64,000 nt of DNA from LSCE01 sp050485425 (GTDB lineage Bacteria > Pseudomonadota > Gammaproteobacteria > Nitrococcales > Aquisalimonadaceae). The stretch is taken from NCBI GenBank assembly GCA_050485425.1, contig JBJHBJ010000001.1:111043-175042 (forward strand). Reading direction: 5' to 3'. Shown here one piece after another: positions 35,545 to 45,144 of this stretch. The translations under genes were made by a program, and so were the position numbers. The notes beneath the pieces were generated by a model. That model saw only the letters and a list, made by a program, of their open reading frames with translations, had not been told where the DNA came from and made no database searches. Position 1 is the stretch's first letter. Each line of letters begins with the position of its first letter.

Positions 35545-37338
35545 GTGTTCATGGGGAATCTGCGTTTGCAGTGGGGCCTGGCTCTGGCCCTGGGGTCCGG
35601 CAGTGTCGTCGCGGCCGAGCAGCATGGCATGGCGTTGCATGGGGATCTGAAGTACGGTCCCGATTTCGAACATTTCCAGTATGTGGAGCCGGACGCACCC
35701 AAGGGTGGCTCGGTCCGGCTGGCTGCCCAGGGCAGTACCTACGATAACCTCAACCCCTTCATCCTGCGCGGCATCTCCCCGGCCGGCATCGGCCAGGTCT
35801 TCGATACGCTGACCACCCAGTCCGCGGACGAACCATTCTCGGAATACGGCCTGATTGCCGAGAGTATGGTCGTGGCCGACGATTACAGTTGGGTGCGTTT
35901 TACGCTGCGCGAGCAGGCGCGTTTCCATGATGGCGTGCCGATCACCCCCGAAGACGTGATCTGGACCTTCGAGACTTTGAAGGAAAAGGGACATCCGCAC
36001 TACCGGGTGTACTACAACGACATCGCGCGTGCCGAACGGGTGGGCGAGCGGGCCGTCAAGTTCCACTTCTCGATGGACAACAATGCCGAACTGCCGCTGA
36101 TCATCGGCCAGTTGCCGGTGCTCCCCAGGCATTACTGGGAAGACCGCGACTTCGCCCGGACCACCATGGAGCCGCCCCTCGGCAGCGGCCCGTACCGCAT
36201 CGAGCGCGTCGACCCCGGCCGCAGCATCACCTATCGCCGCGTCGAGGACTACTGGGCCGCCGATCTGCCGGTGAACCGCGGCCGGCACAACTTCGATCGC
36301 ATCCGCTACGACTACTATCGCGATGCCACCGTGGCGCTCGAAGCCTTCAAGGCCGGCGAGTACGACTTCCGGGTGGAGAACATCGCACGCAACTGGGCCA
36401 CCCAGTACGACATCGCGGCCGTGCGTACCGGCGACATGATCCTGGAGGAGATCGAGCACGACATCCCCACCGGCATGCAGGCCTATTTCTTCAATACCCG
36501 CCGGGAGATCTTCGAGGACCCGCGGGTGCGCAAGGCGCTGGCGTACGCCTTCGACTACGAGTGGACCAACCGCACGCTGTTCAACGATTCCTATACCCGG
36601 ACCACCAGCTATTTCTCCAATTCGGAGCTGGCCGCGGTGGGGCTGCCCAGCGAGGCCGAGATGGCCTACCTGGAACCGTTCCGCGACAAGCTGCCGGCGG
36701 CGCTGTTCGAGCAGGAATACACCCCCCCGAGTACCGACGGGCCCGGCGGTCTGCGCGCCAATCTGCGCCGCGCGCTGGAGCTGCTGGCCGAAGCTGGCTG
36801 GCAGGTGCGGAACAACCGCCTGACGCATACCGAAACCGGACGCGAGATGCGGTTCACCATTCTGCTGGACAACCCGACGTTCGAGCGCGTCACGCTGCCG
36901 TTCGTGCGCAACCTGGAGCAGCTCGGCATCGAGGCCCGCGTCCGCACGGTGGATACCTCCCAATACCAGAACCGCATGGACAGCTTCGACTTCGACATGA
37001 CGGTGCAACTCATCGGCCAGTCCCAGTCCCCCGGCAACGAACAGCGCAACTACTGGAGCTGTGCAGCCGCCGAGACCGACGGCAGCCGCAACTACAGCGG
37101 CATCTGCGATCCGGTGGTGGACGAACTCATCGAGCGTGTCATCTATGCCAGGGACCGGAACGATCTCATCCACGCGACCCGGGCGCTGGACCGCGTGCTG
37201 CTCTGGGGTCACTACGTCATTCCCCAGTGGCACGTGAATACCTTCCGCATTGCCTACTGGAACAAGTTCCATCGGCCGGCCATCTCGCCGGATTTCGCGC
37301 TGGGGTTCGATACCTGGTGGCACAAGGACGCCGAGTAA
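35545..37338 (+). CDS. yejA: Extracellular solute-binding protein family 5 (YejA-like peptide binding)
   Basis: This is the periplasmic peptide-binding component of a YejABEF-type ABC importer. The 597-residue protein has a signal peptide (hydrophobic residues 8-20, cut near VVAAEQ) and the family 5 fold with YVEPDAPKGGSVRLAAQGSTYDNLNPF, FTLREQARFHDGVPITPEDV and NTRREIFEDPRVRKAL. GTG 35545 is favoured by the strong AGGGGGAG five to six bases upstream. ATG 35551 is the alternative. It is followed nine bases later by yejB. Confidence 0.93.
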   Translation: MFMGNLRLQWGLALALGSGSVVAAEQHGMALHGDLKYGPDFEHFQYVEPDAPKGGSVRLAAQGSTYDNLNPFILRGISPAGIGQVFDTLTTQSADEPFSEYGLIAESMVVADDYSWVRFTLREQARFHDGVPITPEDVIWTFETLKEKGHPHYRVYYNDIARAERVGERAVKFHFSMDNNAELPLIIGQLPVLPRHYWEDRDFARTTMEPPLGSGPYRIERVDPGRSITYRRVEDYWAADLPVNRGRHNFDRIRYDYYRDATVALEAFKAGEYDFRVENIARNWATQYDIAAVRTGDMILEEIEHDIPTGMQAYFFNTRREIFEDPRVRKALAYAFDYEWTNRTLFNDSYTRTTSYFSNSELAAVGLPSEAEMAYLEPFRDKLPAALFEQEYTPPSTDGPGGLRANLRRALELLAEAGWQVRNNRLTHTETGREMRFTILLDNPTFERVTLPFVRNLEQLGIEARVRTVDTSQYQNRMDSFDFDMTVQLIGQSQSPGNEQRNYWSCAAAETDGSRNYSGICDPVVDELIERVIYARDRNDLIHATRALDRVLLWGHYVIPQWHVNTFRIAYWNKFHRPAISPDFALGFDTWWHKDAE

Positions 37339-37347
37339 CCGAGCTTC

Positions 37348-38451
37348 ATGCTGAATTACGTTCTCCGACGATTGCTGCTGATGATCCCCACCTTGCTGGG
37401 GATCATGATCATCAATTTCGTCATCGTGCAGGTGGCGCCGGGCGGCCCTGTGGAGCGCGCCATTGCCCAGATCCAGGGGCACGGCGTGGAGAGCACCGCG
37501 CGCTTCACCGGCACGGCTGGCGGGGAAAGCGGCGAGGCCGCGCGTTACCTGCAGAGCAGCGGGGACCAGTCCTATCGCGGCGCCCGCGGCCTGCCGCCGG
37601 ACCTGGTGGAAGAGCTGGAGCGCATGTACGGCTTCGACCGCCCGGCGCACGAACGCTTCTTCATGATGCTGGGGAACTACCTCCGGCTGGATTTCGGCGA
37701 CAGCTTCTACCAGGACCGCTCGGTGATCCAGCTCATCATCGACAAGCTGCCGGTGTCCATCTCGCTGGGATTGTGGACCACGCTGCTGGTTTACCTGATC
37801 TCCATTCCGCTGGGCATTCGCAAGGCGGTCCATGACGGCAGCCGCTTCGACTTCTGGACCTCGGCCGTGGTCTTCGTGGGTTTTGCCATCCCGAGTTTCC
37901 TGTTTGCCATCCTGCTGATCGTGCTGTTCGCCGGCGGCAGCTTCTTCGACCTGTTCCCGCTGCGCGGCCTGGTGTCCGAGAACTGGGAAGAGCTGTCATG
38001 GCCGATGCGCATCGTGGATTACTTCCACCACATCGCGCTGCCGGTACTGGCCCTGGTGATCGGCGGCTTCGCCGGGCTCACCATGCTCACCAAGAACTCC
38101 TTCCTGGAGGAGATCAACAAGCAGTACGTGATGACCGCCCGCGCCAAGGGTGCCGCAGAGAACAAGGTGCTGTACGGCCATGTGTTCCGCAATGCCATGC
38201 TGGTGGTGATCGCCGGCTTCCCGGCGGCGTTCCTGGGCATCCTGTTCACAGGTGCGCTGCTGATCGAGGTGATCTTCTCGCTGGATGGCCTGGGCCTGCT
38301 GGGCTTCGAGGCGGTCATCAACCGTGACTACCCGGTGGTGTTCGGCACGCTGTTCATCTTCACCCTGCTGGGGCTCTTCCTGAACCTGATCGGGGATCTG
38401 ATGTACGTCGCCATCGACCCGCGGATCGACTTCGAAAGGCGGGAGGGTTAA
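37348..38451 (+). CDS. yejB: Peptide ABC transporter permease YejB
   Basis: YejB is an inner-membrane permease of the binding-protein-dependent type. The 367-residue protein has the N-terminal LNYVLRRLLLMIPTLLGIM segment, a large periplasmic insertion (about 35-110), then five membrane helices and the EAA loop MTARAKGAAENKVLYGHVFRNAM. The stop codon TAATG overlaps the yejE start by one base, so it is coupled with yejE. Confidence 0.95.
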   Translation: MLNYVLRRLLLMIPTLLGIMIINFVIVQVAPGGPVERAIAQIQGHGVESTARFTGTAGGESGEAARYLQSSGDQSYRGARGLPPDLVEELERMYGFDRPAHERFFMMLGNYLRLDFGDSFYQDRSVIQLIIDKLPVSISLGLWTTLLVYLISIPLGIRKAVHDGSRFDFWTSAVVFVGFAIPSFLFAILLIVLFAGGSFFDLFPLRGLVSENWEELSWPMRIVDYFHHIALPVLALVIGGFAGLTMLTKNSFLEEINKQYVMTARAKGAAENKVLYGHVFRNAMLVVIAGFPAAFLGILFTGALLIEVIFSLDGLGLLGFEAVINRDYPVVFGTLFIFTLLGLFLNLIGDLMYVAIDPRIDFERREG

Positions 38452-39482
38452 TGACGCCCATCAACCGTCGCCGCTGGCAGCAGTTCAAGGCCAATCGCCG
38501 TGGCTGGTGGTCGTTGTGGATCTTCCTGGTGCTGTTCGGCCTGAGCCTGTTCGCCAACTTCCTGGCCAACGACCGGCCGCTGCTCATCCACTACGACGGC
38601 GGCTGGTACACGCCCATGTTCCAGGTCTACCCGGAAACCACGTTCGGCGGCTTCTTCCCCACCGAAGCCGACTACCGGCATGCCGAGGTGCAGGAACTGA
38701 TCGAGGAGAAGGGCTGGATCCTCTGGCCGCCGGTCCGCTACAGCTACCAGACCGTGAACTTCAACCTGGAATCGGCCGCCCCGGCTCCGCCGTCCGCCGA
38801 GCACTGGCTGGGCACGGACGACCAGGCCCGCGACGTGATGGCACGGCTGATCTACGGCTTCCGCATCTCGGTGCTGTTCGGCCTGGCGCTCACTATCGCC
38901 AGTTCCATCATCGGCATCGTCGCCGGAGCGGTGCAGGGCTATTTCGGCGGCTGGCTGGATCTGCTGGCCCAGCGCTTCATCGAGATCTGGAACGGCCTGC
39001 CGGTGCTTTACCTGCTGATCATCATGGCAAGCTTCGTCGAGCCCAGCTTCTGGTGGCTGTTGCTGATCATGCTGCTGTTCTCGTGGACCGCGCTGGTGGC
39101 CGTGGTGCGTGCGGAATTCCTGAAGGTGCGCAACTTCGAGTACGTGAAGGCTGCCAAGGCGCTGGGGGTGCCGGACCGCACCATCATCTTCCGCCACGTG
39201 CTGCCCAACGCCATGGTGGCCACGCTGACCTTCGTGCCGTTCATCCTCAGCGGCTCCATCACCACGCTCACCGCGCTGGACTTCCTCGGCTTCGGCCTGC
39301 CCCCGGGCTCGGCCTCGCTGGGTGAACTGCTGGCCCAGGCCAAGGCCAATCTGCACGCGCCGTGGCTGGGCATCACCGCCTTCATGGTGCTTGCGGTGAT
39401 GCTGACGTTGCTCATTTTCATCGGCGAAGCCGTGCGTGACGCCTTCGACCCACGCAAGACCCTCGGCCAGGTGCGGACATGA
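38451..39482 (+). CDS. yejE: Peptide ABC transporter permease YejE
   Basis: YejE is the second permease of the importer. The 343-residue protein has an N-terminal helix (about 20-40), a periplasmic segment with GWYTPMFQVYPETTFGGFF, then WLGTDDQARDVMARLIYGFR and five helices carrying the EAA loop VKAAKALGVPDRTIIFRHVLPNA. It overlaps yejB by one base and yejF by four bases. Confidence 0.95.
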   Translation: MTPINRRRWQQFKANRRGWWSLWIFLVLFGLSLFANFLANDRPLLIHYDGGWYTPMFQVYPETTFGGFFPTEADYRHAEVQELIEEKGWILWPPVRYSYQTVNFNLESAAPAPPSAEHWLGTDDQARDVMARLIYGFRISVLFGLALTIASSIIGIVAGAVQGYFGGWLDLLAQRFIEIWNGLPVLYLLIIMASFVEPSFWWLLLIMLLFSWTALVAVVRAEFLKVRNFEYVKAAKALGVPDRTIIFRHVLPNAMVATLTFVPFILSGSITTLTALDFLGFGLPPGSASLGELLAQAKANLHAPWLGITAFMVLAVMLTLLIFIGEAVRDAFDPRKTLGQVRT

Positions 39483-41071
39483 GCGAATCGCTGTTGAGCG
39501 TCAACGACCTGCGCGTGAACTTCCGCACCGAACTGGGCGACGTGGAGGCGGTCAAGGGCGTCTCCTGGGACCTCAAGCGCGGCGAATCGCTGGCACTGGT
39601 GGGCGAGAGCGGGTCCGGCAAGTCGGTATCGGCGATGTCGGTGCTGCAACTGCTGCCGTACCCGCGCGCCTGGCATCCCTCGGGCAGTATCCGCTTCGCC
39701 GGCGAGGAACTCATGGGCGCGCCCGGGCCGCTGATCCGTTCCATCCGCGGCGGCCGCATCGGCACCATTTTCCAGGAACCGATGACCTCGCTGAACCCGT
39801 TGCATACCGTCGAGAAACAGATCGCCGAGACGCTGCGCATCCACAAGGGGCTGCAGGGCAAGGCCGCGCGGGAGCGCATACTGGAGCTGCTGGAACTGGT
39901 GCGGTTGCCGGAGCCGGTGCGCCGGCTGAAGTCCTTTCCGCACGAACTTTCCGGAGGCCAGCGCCAGCGCGTGATGATCGCCATGGCGCTGGCCAACGAC
40001 CCGGAACTGCTGATTGCCGACGAGCCCACCACCGCGCTGGACGTCACCGTACAGGCGCGCATCCTCGACCTGATCAAGGAACTCCAGCAGCGCTTCCACA
40101 TGGCCTTGCTGCTGATCAGCCATGACCTGCACGTGGTACGCCACATGGCCGACCACATCTGTGTCATGCGCCACGGCGAGGTGGTGGAGGGCGGGGCGGC
40201 TCCGCAGGTGTTCGGCGCCCCGCAGCACCCGTACACCCGCCTGCTGATCGAATCCGAACCCAGTGGCAGCCCGCACCCGTCCAGGGGCGGTGACCCGGTA
40301 CTCACCGGCGCCGACGTCAAGGTGCACTTCCCGATCAGGGCCGGTTTCTTCCGTCGGGTGCGCGACTACGTGCGCGCGGTGGACGGCGTGGATATCATCG
40401 TGCGACCCGGGCAGACCGTGGGCGTAGTGGGGGAAAGCGGCTCCGGCAAGACCACGCTGGCGCTGGCCTTGCTGCGGCTGCAGCAGGCGAAGGGCCGTAT
40501 CGTCTTCCTGGGCGAGGACATCAGCCGCCTGCCGCCGCGGCAACTGCGGCCGAAGCGCAAGGCCATGCAGGTGGTCTTCCAGGACCCGTTCGGCAGCCTC
40601 AGCCCGCGCATGACGGTGGAGCAGATCGTTGCCGAAGGCCTGGAAGTGCACCAGCCGGAACTCACCGCCGAGCAGCATCGGCAGGCCATCGCCCAGGCGC
40701 TGGAGGAGGTGGGCCTGGGCGCGGAGTTGATGCCACGCTTCCCGCACGAACTCTCCGGCGGTCAGCGCCAGCGTGTTGCCGTGGCCCGGGCGCTGGTACT
40801 GAAACCCCGGCTCATCGTGCTGGACGAACCTACTTCGGCGCTGGACCGCTCGGTGCAGGCGCAACTGGTGGAGCTGCTGCGCGAACTGCAGCGCAAGCAC
40901 CAGCTCGCCTATCTGTTCATCAGTCACGACCTCAAGGTGGTGCGCGCTCTGGCGCACCATATCATCGTCATGAAGGACGGCAGGGTGGTGGAGCAGGGCG
41001 ACGCCGAAACCGTCTACGGCAATCCCCGTGAGGCCTATACCCGGGAACTGCTGGAAGCGGCGCTGATGTGA
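39479..41071 (+). CDS. yejF: Peptide ABC transporter dual ATP-binding protein YejF
   Basis: YejF fuses two ABC ATPase domains and powers the YejABEF importer, known in enterics for microcin C and antimicrobial peptide uptake. The 530-residue protein has two Walker A motifs, GESGSGKS near residue 41 and GESGSGKT near 317. Each half has an LSGGQRQRV signature and Walker B (LLIADEPT, LIVLDEPT). The ATG overlaps the yejE stop by four bases. der follows after 64 bases. Confidence 0.96.
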   Translation: MSESLLSVNDLRVNFRTELGDVEAVKGVSWDLKRGESLALVGESGSGKSVSAMSVLQLLPYPRAWHPSGSIRFAGEELMGAPGPLIRSIRGGRIGTIFQEPMTSLNPLHTVEKQIAETLRIHKGLQGKAARERILELLELVRLPEPVRRLKSFPHELSGGQRQRVMIAMALANDPELLIADEPTTALDVTVQARILDLIKELQQRFHMALLLISHDLHVVRHMADHICVMRHGEVVEGGAAPQVFGAPQHPYTRLLIESEPSGSPHPSRGGDPVLTGADVKVHFPIRAGFFRRVRDYVRAVDGVDIIVRPGQTVGVVGESGSGKTTLALALLRLQQAKGRIVFLGEDISRLPPRQLRPKRKAMQVVFQDPFGSLSPRMTVEQIVAEGLEVHQPELTAEQHRQAIAQALEEVGLGAELMPRFPHELSGGQRQRVAVARALVLKPRLIVLDEPTSALDRSVQAQLVELLRELQRKHQLAYLFISHDLKVVRALAHHIIVMKDGRVVEQGDAETVYGNPREAYTRELLEAALM

Positions 41072-41135
41072 ACCCCGGCTGCAGCTTTCTGTTATCATCG
41101 CGACCCCGTAAGTCTCTGAAACAAGAGCATCTCGC

Positions 41136-42563
41136 ATGGATCCTGTGATCGCCCTGGTGGGGCGGCCCAATGTGGGCAAGTCCACCCTGTTCAATTACCT
41201 GACCCGCACCCGCGACGCGCTGGTGGCGGATTTTCCGGGCCTGACCCGGGACCGCCAGTACGGCCGCGGCAAGGTGGGCGATCGCCCCTACCTGGTGGTG
41301 GATACCGGCGGGCTGGGGGACGACCCCGAAGGGTTGGAACTGCATATGCAGCAGCAGGCGCTGGCTGCCATCGCCGAGGCCGACCTGGTAGTGTTCCTGG
41401 TGGATGGCCGGGCCGGCGTCACCGCTGCCGACGAGGAGATCGCTGCCCACCTGCGCCGTGTCGGCAAGCCGGTGGTGCTGGCCGTTAACAAGACCGACGG
41501 TGTGGACGAGCGCGTTGCCACCGCGGACTTCCATGTGCTCGGGCTGGGCCAGCCGCATGCCATGGCGGCTGCCCACGGGCGGGGCATACCGCAGATGCTG
41601 GAGGATGCCTTCGAGCGCCTCCCGGAAACCCACGGCCAGGATGGCGGCCCCGAGCTTCTGAATGATGCCGAGACCGGCATTCGCGTTGCCATCGTCGGTC
41701 GTCCGAACGTCGGCAAGTCCACGCTGGTGAACCGCCTGCTGGGCGAGGAGCGGGTGGTGGTGTTCGACATGCCGGGCACCACGCGGGACAGCATTTTCAT
41801 TCCCTTCGAGCGCCAGGGCCAGCGCTATACCCTGATCGACACCGCCGGTGTGCGCCGCCGCTCGCGCATCAGCGAGGTGGTGGAGAAGTTCAGCATCATC
41901 AAGACACTGCAGGCGATCGAGGCGGCGAACGTGGTGATCATGGTGCTGGACGCCCATGAGGGCGTGGCCGAGCAGGATGCCCATCTGGTGGGTCACATCA
42001 TGGATGCCGGCCGCGGCCTGGTGGTGGCGATCAACAAATGGGACGGCATGGAACCGGACGAGAAGGACAATGTCCGTCGCCTGCTGAGCGTCAAGCTGGG
42101 TTTCCTCGACTTCGCCGAGTCGCATTTTATATCCGCGCTGCACGGCAGCGGTACCGGGCTCTTGTTCGACGCGGTGCGCCGGGCGCACGACGCGGCCATG
42201 GTCGACCTCTCCACCAGCCGGCTGACCCAGGTGCTGGAAGACGCCGTCAGTGCACATCCCCCTCCGCTGGTCCGCGGCCGGCGCATCAAGCTGCGCTACG
42301 CCCACCAGGGCGGCCGCAACCCGCCCATCATCGTGGTCCACGGCAACCAGGCCGAGCAGACGCCCAAGGCGTACCGCCGGTACCTGGTGAACACCTTCCG
42401 CCGGGTGCTGAAACTCAAGGGCACGCCGGTGCGGCTGGAGTTCAAGACCACGGAGAACCCCTACGAGGGCAAGAAGAACAAACTCACCCCCCGGCAGGAA
42501 ATGCGCCGCCAGCGCCTGGTGCGGGTGATGAAGCAGCGCGAGAAGCGCAAGAAGGGTCGCTGA
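41136..42563 (+). CDS. der: Ribosome biogenesis GTPase Der (EngA)
   Basis: Der is a tandem GTPase required for 50S maturation. The 475-residue protein has two G domains with P-loops GRPNVGKST near residues 8 and 188, DTGG / DTAG motifs and NKTD / NKWD, then a KH-like C-terminal domain and a Lys/Arg-rich tail (REKRKKGR). A strong terminator immediately follows the stop. Confidence 0.97.
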   Translation: MDPVIALVGRPNVGKSTLFNYLTRTRDALVADFPGLTRDRQYGRGKVGDRPYLVVDTGGLGDDPEGLELHMQQQALAAIAEADLVVFLVDGRAGVTAADEEIAAHLRRVGKPVVLAVNKTDGVDERVATADFHVLGLGQPHAMAAAHGRGIPQMLEDAFERLPETHGQDGGPELLNDAETGIRVAIVGRPNVGKSTLVNRLLGEERVVVFDMPGTTRDSIFIPFERQGQRYTLIDTAGVRRRSRISEVVEKFSIIKTLQAIEAANVVIMVLDAHEGVAEQDAHLVGHIMDAGRGLVVAINKWDGMEPDEKDNVRRLLSVKLGFLDFAESHFISALHGSGTGLLFDAVRRAHDAAMVDLSTSRLTQVLEDAVSAHPPPLVRGRRIKLRYAHQGGRNPPIIVVHGNQAEQTPKAYRRYLVNTFRRVLKLKGTPVRLEFKTTENPYEGKKNKLTPRQEMRRQRLVRVMKQREKRKKGR

Positions 42564-42600
42564 ACGATGAAACCCCGCCGTCAGGCGGGGTTTCATCGTT
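42563..42600. terminator. bidirectional terminator between der and cydB
   Basis: A perfect 17-bp stem (42563-42579 and 42584-42600) with a four-base GTCA loop lies between convergent der and cydB. A/T-rich ends on both sides give short T-runs in both directions. Confidence 0.88.
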
Positions 42601-42603
42601 CGG

Positions 42604-43605
42604 TCAGTGGTATCCCATGCCCGGCCGCACCTTGCCGCGGAACACCCAGTAGGTCCAGGCGGTGTAGCCGAGGATGATGGGGATCAGGAACAGCACGCCT
42701 ATCAGCAGGAAAAGCTGGGTATCCGGTGCCGAGGCGGCATCCCAGAATGTGTGGTCCGGCGGTACCGCCAGCGGCCACATGCTGATCAGCAGGCCCACAT
42801 AAAAGGCGATGAACAGCGTCATCGTCGCGATGAAAGGCACGCCTTCCTTCCGCCGCTGAATCGAATTCCACAGCCACAGAGAGGCGCCCAGCGTCAGTAC
42901 CGGGAAGACCCACAGCCACTGCAGGTTGCCCATCCAGCGTTCCATCACACGGGCCTCGGCCAGCGGCGTCCAGATGCTGATGATCACGAAGAACAGCAGC
43001 ACCACGACCAGCAACCGCTGCGCCACGGCGTAGGCCCAGTCCTGCAGCGGGCCCTCGGTTTTCAGGATCAGCCAGGTGGCGCCCAGCAGGGAATAGCCGG
43101 CCACCAGCGCCAGGCCGGTCATCACCGTGAAGGGCGTGAGCCAGTCCAGCGCCCCGCCGACGTAGCGGAACCCCTCGGTTTCGAACCCCTGGATGTACGC
43201 GCCCACCACGACGCCCTGGGCGAACGTCGCCACCAGCGAGCCGCCGAAGAACGACCAGTTCCACAGGTACCGCGAACTGCGCGCCTTGAAGCGGAATTCG
43301 AAGGCGATGCCGCGGAAGATCAACCCGGCCAGCAGCAGGAACACGCCGATGTAGAGTGCCGGCAGGAACACCGCGTAGACCATCGGGAACGCTGCCAGCA
43401 GGCCGGCGCCGCCGAGAATCAGCCAGGTCTCGTTGCCGTCCCAGACCGGGGCCACCGAGTTCATCATCACATCGCGTCCTTCCTCGTCCGGCGCGAACGG
43501 GAAGAGAATGCCCACGCCCAGGTCGAAGCCGTCCATGAGCACGTACATGAACACGCCCAGGCCGATGATGCCGATCCAGATCAGTGTCAGGTCCAACAGT
43601 TCCAT
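42604..43605 (-). CDS. cydB: Cytochrome bd-type quinol oxidase subunit II (CydB/CioB)
   Basis: CydB pairs with CydA to form the bd oxidase, which reduces oxygen with quinol. The 333-residue protein has eight or nine membrane helices and the family segments YVLMDGFDLGVGILFPF near residue 21, WDGNETWLILGGAGL and PDLKTWGP-like late regions. It lies three bases after the cydA stop, an operon. No small cydX-like gene was seen downstream before the terminator, common in the short-Q-loop (cyanide-insensitive) type. Confidence 0.95.
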   Translation of the reverse strand: MELLDLTLIWIGIIGLGVFMYVLMDGFDLGVGILFPFAPDEEGRDVMMNSVAPVWDGNETWLILGGAGLLAAFPMVYAVFLPALYIGVFLLLAGLIFRGIAFEFRFKARSSRYLWNWSFFGGSLVATFAQGVVVGAYIQGFETEGFRYVGGALDWLTPFTVMTGLALVAGYSLLGATWLILKTEGPLQDWAYAVAQRLLVVVLLFFVIISIWTPLAEARVMERWMGNLQWLWVFPVLTLGASLWLWNSIQRRKEGVPFIATMTLFIAFYVGLLISMWPLAVPPDHTFWDAASAPDTQLFLLIGVLFLIPIILGYTAWTYWVFRGKVRPGMGYH

Positions 43606-43608
43606 GAT

Positions 43609-45021
43609 TTACCTCCCGGCGCCCTGGGGCGCGGCATCATCGAAATCGGTGTCAACGGCCGAGAGCGGGCGTTTTGGCCGGCCGCCGGGTTCCGTGGCAT
43701 GGGGTTCCGGTGCATCCGGTCCGGCCTGGATCAGCCGGACCAGATAGTACAGTCCGGCGGCGAACACCACGGCGTAGACGAGGATGTAGCCGATCAGCGT
43801 GAACAGGGCCATGCCACCGGTGAGCGATGGCGTGACCCCGTCCGCCAGTCGCATGACGCCGTAGATCAGGTAGGGCTGGCGGCCCACCTCGGTGACGAAC
43901 CAGCCGGCTAGCACCGCCACGAACGGCAGCGGGATCATCCAGGTGAATATCCGCAGCAGCCGGGTGGATTCGAACAGCCTGCCGCGCAACCGCTGCACCA
44001 GTGCAGTGGCCGCGACCAAGATCATCAGCATGCCGATGCCCACCATGATGCGGAAGCTCCAGAACACCGTCGCCACCGGCGGCCGGTCCTCCGGCGCCCA
44101 TTCCTTGAGGCCCGGCACCACGCCGTCCAGCTCATGGGTGAGGATCAGGCTCGCCATGCGCGGAATGCCGATCTGCATGTAGTTGCGCTCGTCGCTCGCG
44201 CTTGGCAACGCGAACAGCAGCAGCGGTGCGCCGGACTGTGTTTCCCACACCCCTTCCATGGCAGCCACCTTGGCCGGCTGGTGTTCGAAGGTGTTCAGAC
44301 CGTGGATATCGCCCACCACCAACTGGGCGGGGGCGATGACGGCCAGCAGGACCACCGTCATGCCCAGCGCCTTGCGGTTCATCTCCACCGCGCGGTTGCG
44401 GAGCAGGTACCAGGCGCTGACGCCCGCCACCACGAAGCCGGCAGTGAGGAACGAGGCCAGCGCCATGTGGAAGAAGCGCGGCCACAGTGACGGATTGAAG
44501 ATAGCCTCCGTCCACGAGGTGACGAACACCAGGCCGTCGCGCATCTCCACCCCGGCCGGTGTCTGCATCCAGCTATTGGCGGAGAGAATCCAGAACGAGG
44601 AAATGAAGGTGCCCAGTGCAACCATGCAGGCGGCGAACAGGTGCAGCCCCTTCGGCACCTTGTTGCGTCCGAACAGCAATACGCCGAGGAAGGTCGCCTC
44701 CAGGAAGAAGGCGGTGACCACCTCGTAGCTCAGTACGGGCCCGAGGAAGTTCGCCGACGCATAGGAGAAGTTGCTCCAGTTCGTGCCGAACTGGAACGCC
44801 ATCACGATGCCCGAGACAACGCCCATGCCGAAGACCACGGCGAAGACCTTGGTCCAGAACCGCGACAGCTGTTCGTAAACGGAGTTTTCCGTCTTGTAGT
44901 ACAGCCCTTCCAGCGTGGCGATATACGACGCCAGCCCGATGGTGAAGACCGGGAAAATCGCGTGGAAGGAGACTACGAAGGCGAACTGAATGCGGGATAA
45001 CAGTAGCGGATCGAGTTCCAT
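43609..45021 (-). CDS. cydA: Cytochrome bd-type quinol oxidase subunit I (CydA/CioA, short Q-loop)
   Basis: CydA binds hemes b558, b595 and d and oxidises quinol. The 470-residue protein starts MELDPLLLSRIQFAFVVSFH with the heme b595 ligand His about residue 20. It has GTNWSNF and the short Q-loop, so it resembles the cyanide-insensitive CioA group more than E. coli CydA. Nine or so membrane helices are visible. A perfect FNR/ANR box and a second palindrome lie upstream. It forms an operon with cydB. Confidence 0.95.
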   Translation of the reverse strand: MELDPLLLSRIQFAFVVSFHAIFPVFTIGLASYIATLEGLYYKTENSVYEQLSRFWTKVFAVVFGMGVVSGIVMAFQFGTNWSNFSYASANFLGPVLSYEVVTAFFLEATFLGVLLFGRNKVPKGLHLFAACMVALGTFISSFWILSANSWMQTPAGVEMRDGLVFVTSWTEAIFNPSLWPRFFHMALASFLTAGFVVAGVSAWYLLRNRAVEMNRKALGMTVVLLAVIAPAQLVVGDIHGLNTFEHQPAKVAAMEGVWETQSGAPLLLFALPSASDERNYMQIGIPRMASLILTHELDGVVPGLKEWAPEDRPPVATVFWSFRIMVGIGMLMILVAATALVQRLRGRLFESTRLLRIFTWMIPLPFVAVLAGWFVTEVGRQPYLIYGVMRLADGVTPSLTGGMALFTLIGYILVYAVVFAAGLYYLVRLIQAGPDAPEPHATEPGGRPKRPLSAVDTDFDDAAPQGAGR

Positions 45022-45050
45022 GCCTTGTCCGTCCTGAAGTCAGAGTCCGA

Positions 45051-45064
45051 AATCACATGTGATT
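45051..45064. promoter_or_regulatory. 14-bp palindrome upstream of cydA
   Basis: AATCACATGTGATT is a perfect palindrome 30 bases upstream of the cydA start, between the gene and the FNR/ANR box. It may be a second regulator site at or near the transcription start. Its half-site resembles CRP/FNR-family half-sites, but the spacing is not standard. Confidence 0.45.
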
Positions 45065-45089
45065 CTGACGCCGGGGCACAACAGGCAAT

Positions 45090-45103
45090 TTGATGCAGAT
45101 CAA
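45090..45103. promoter_or_regulatory. FNR/ANR box upstream of cydAB
   Basis: TTGATGCAGATCAA matches the FNR/ANR consensus TTGAT-N4-ATCAA at all ten fixed positions. It lies about 70 bases upstream of the cydA start, where an activator of a class II or class I promoter would sit. Low-oxygen control of a bd oxidase agrees with known biology. Confidence 0.8.
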
Positions 45104-45144
45104 CAGATGGGCATGATCGCCCGAGGATGACGAACGACAGGACC

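Noticed and set aside
35530..37833. 767-residue minus-strand open frame over yejA
   Set aside because: It is antisense to yejA and yejB, with no domain recognised.
39008..41194. 728-residue minus-strand open frame over yejE and yejF
   Set aside because: It is antisense to two intact ABC transporter genes and has repetitive composition typical of shadow frames.
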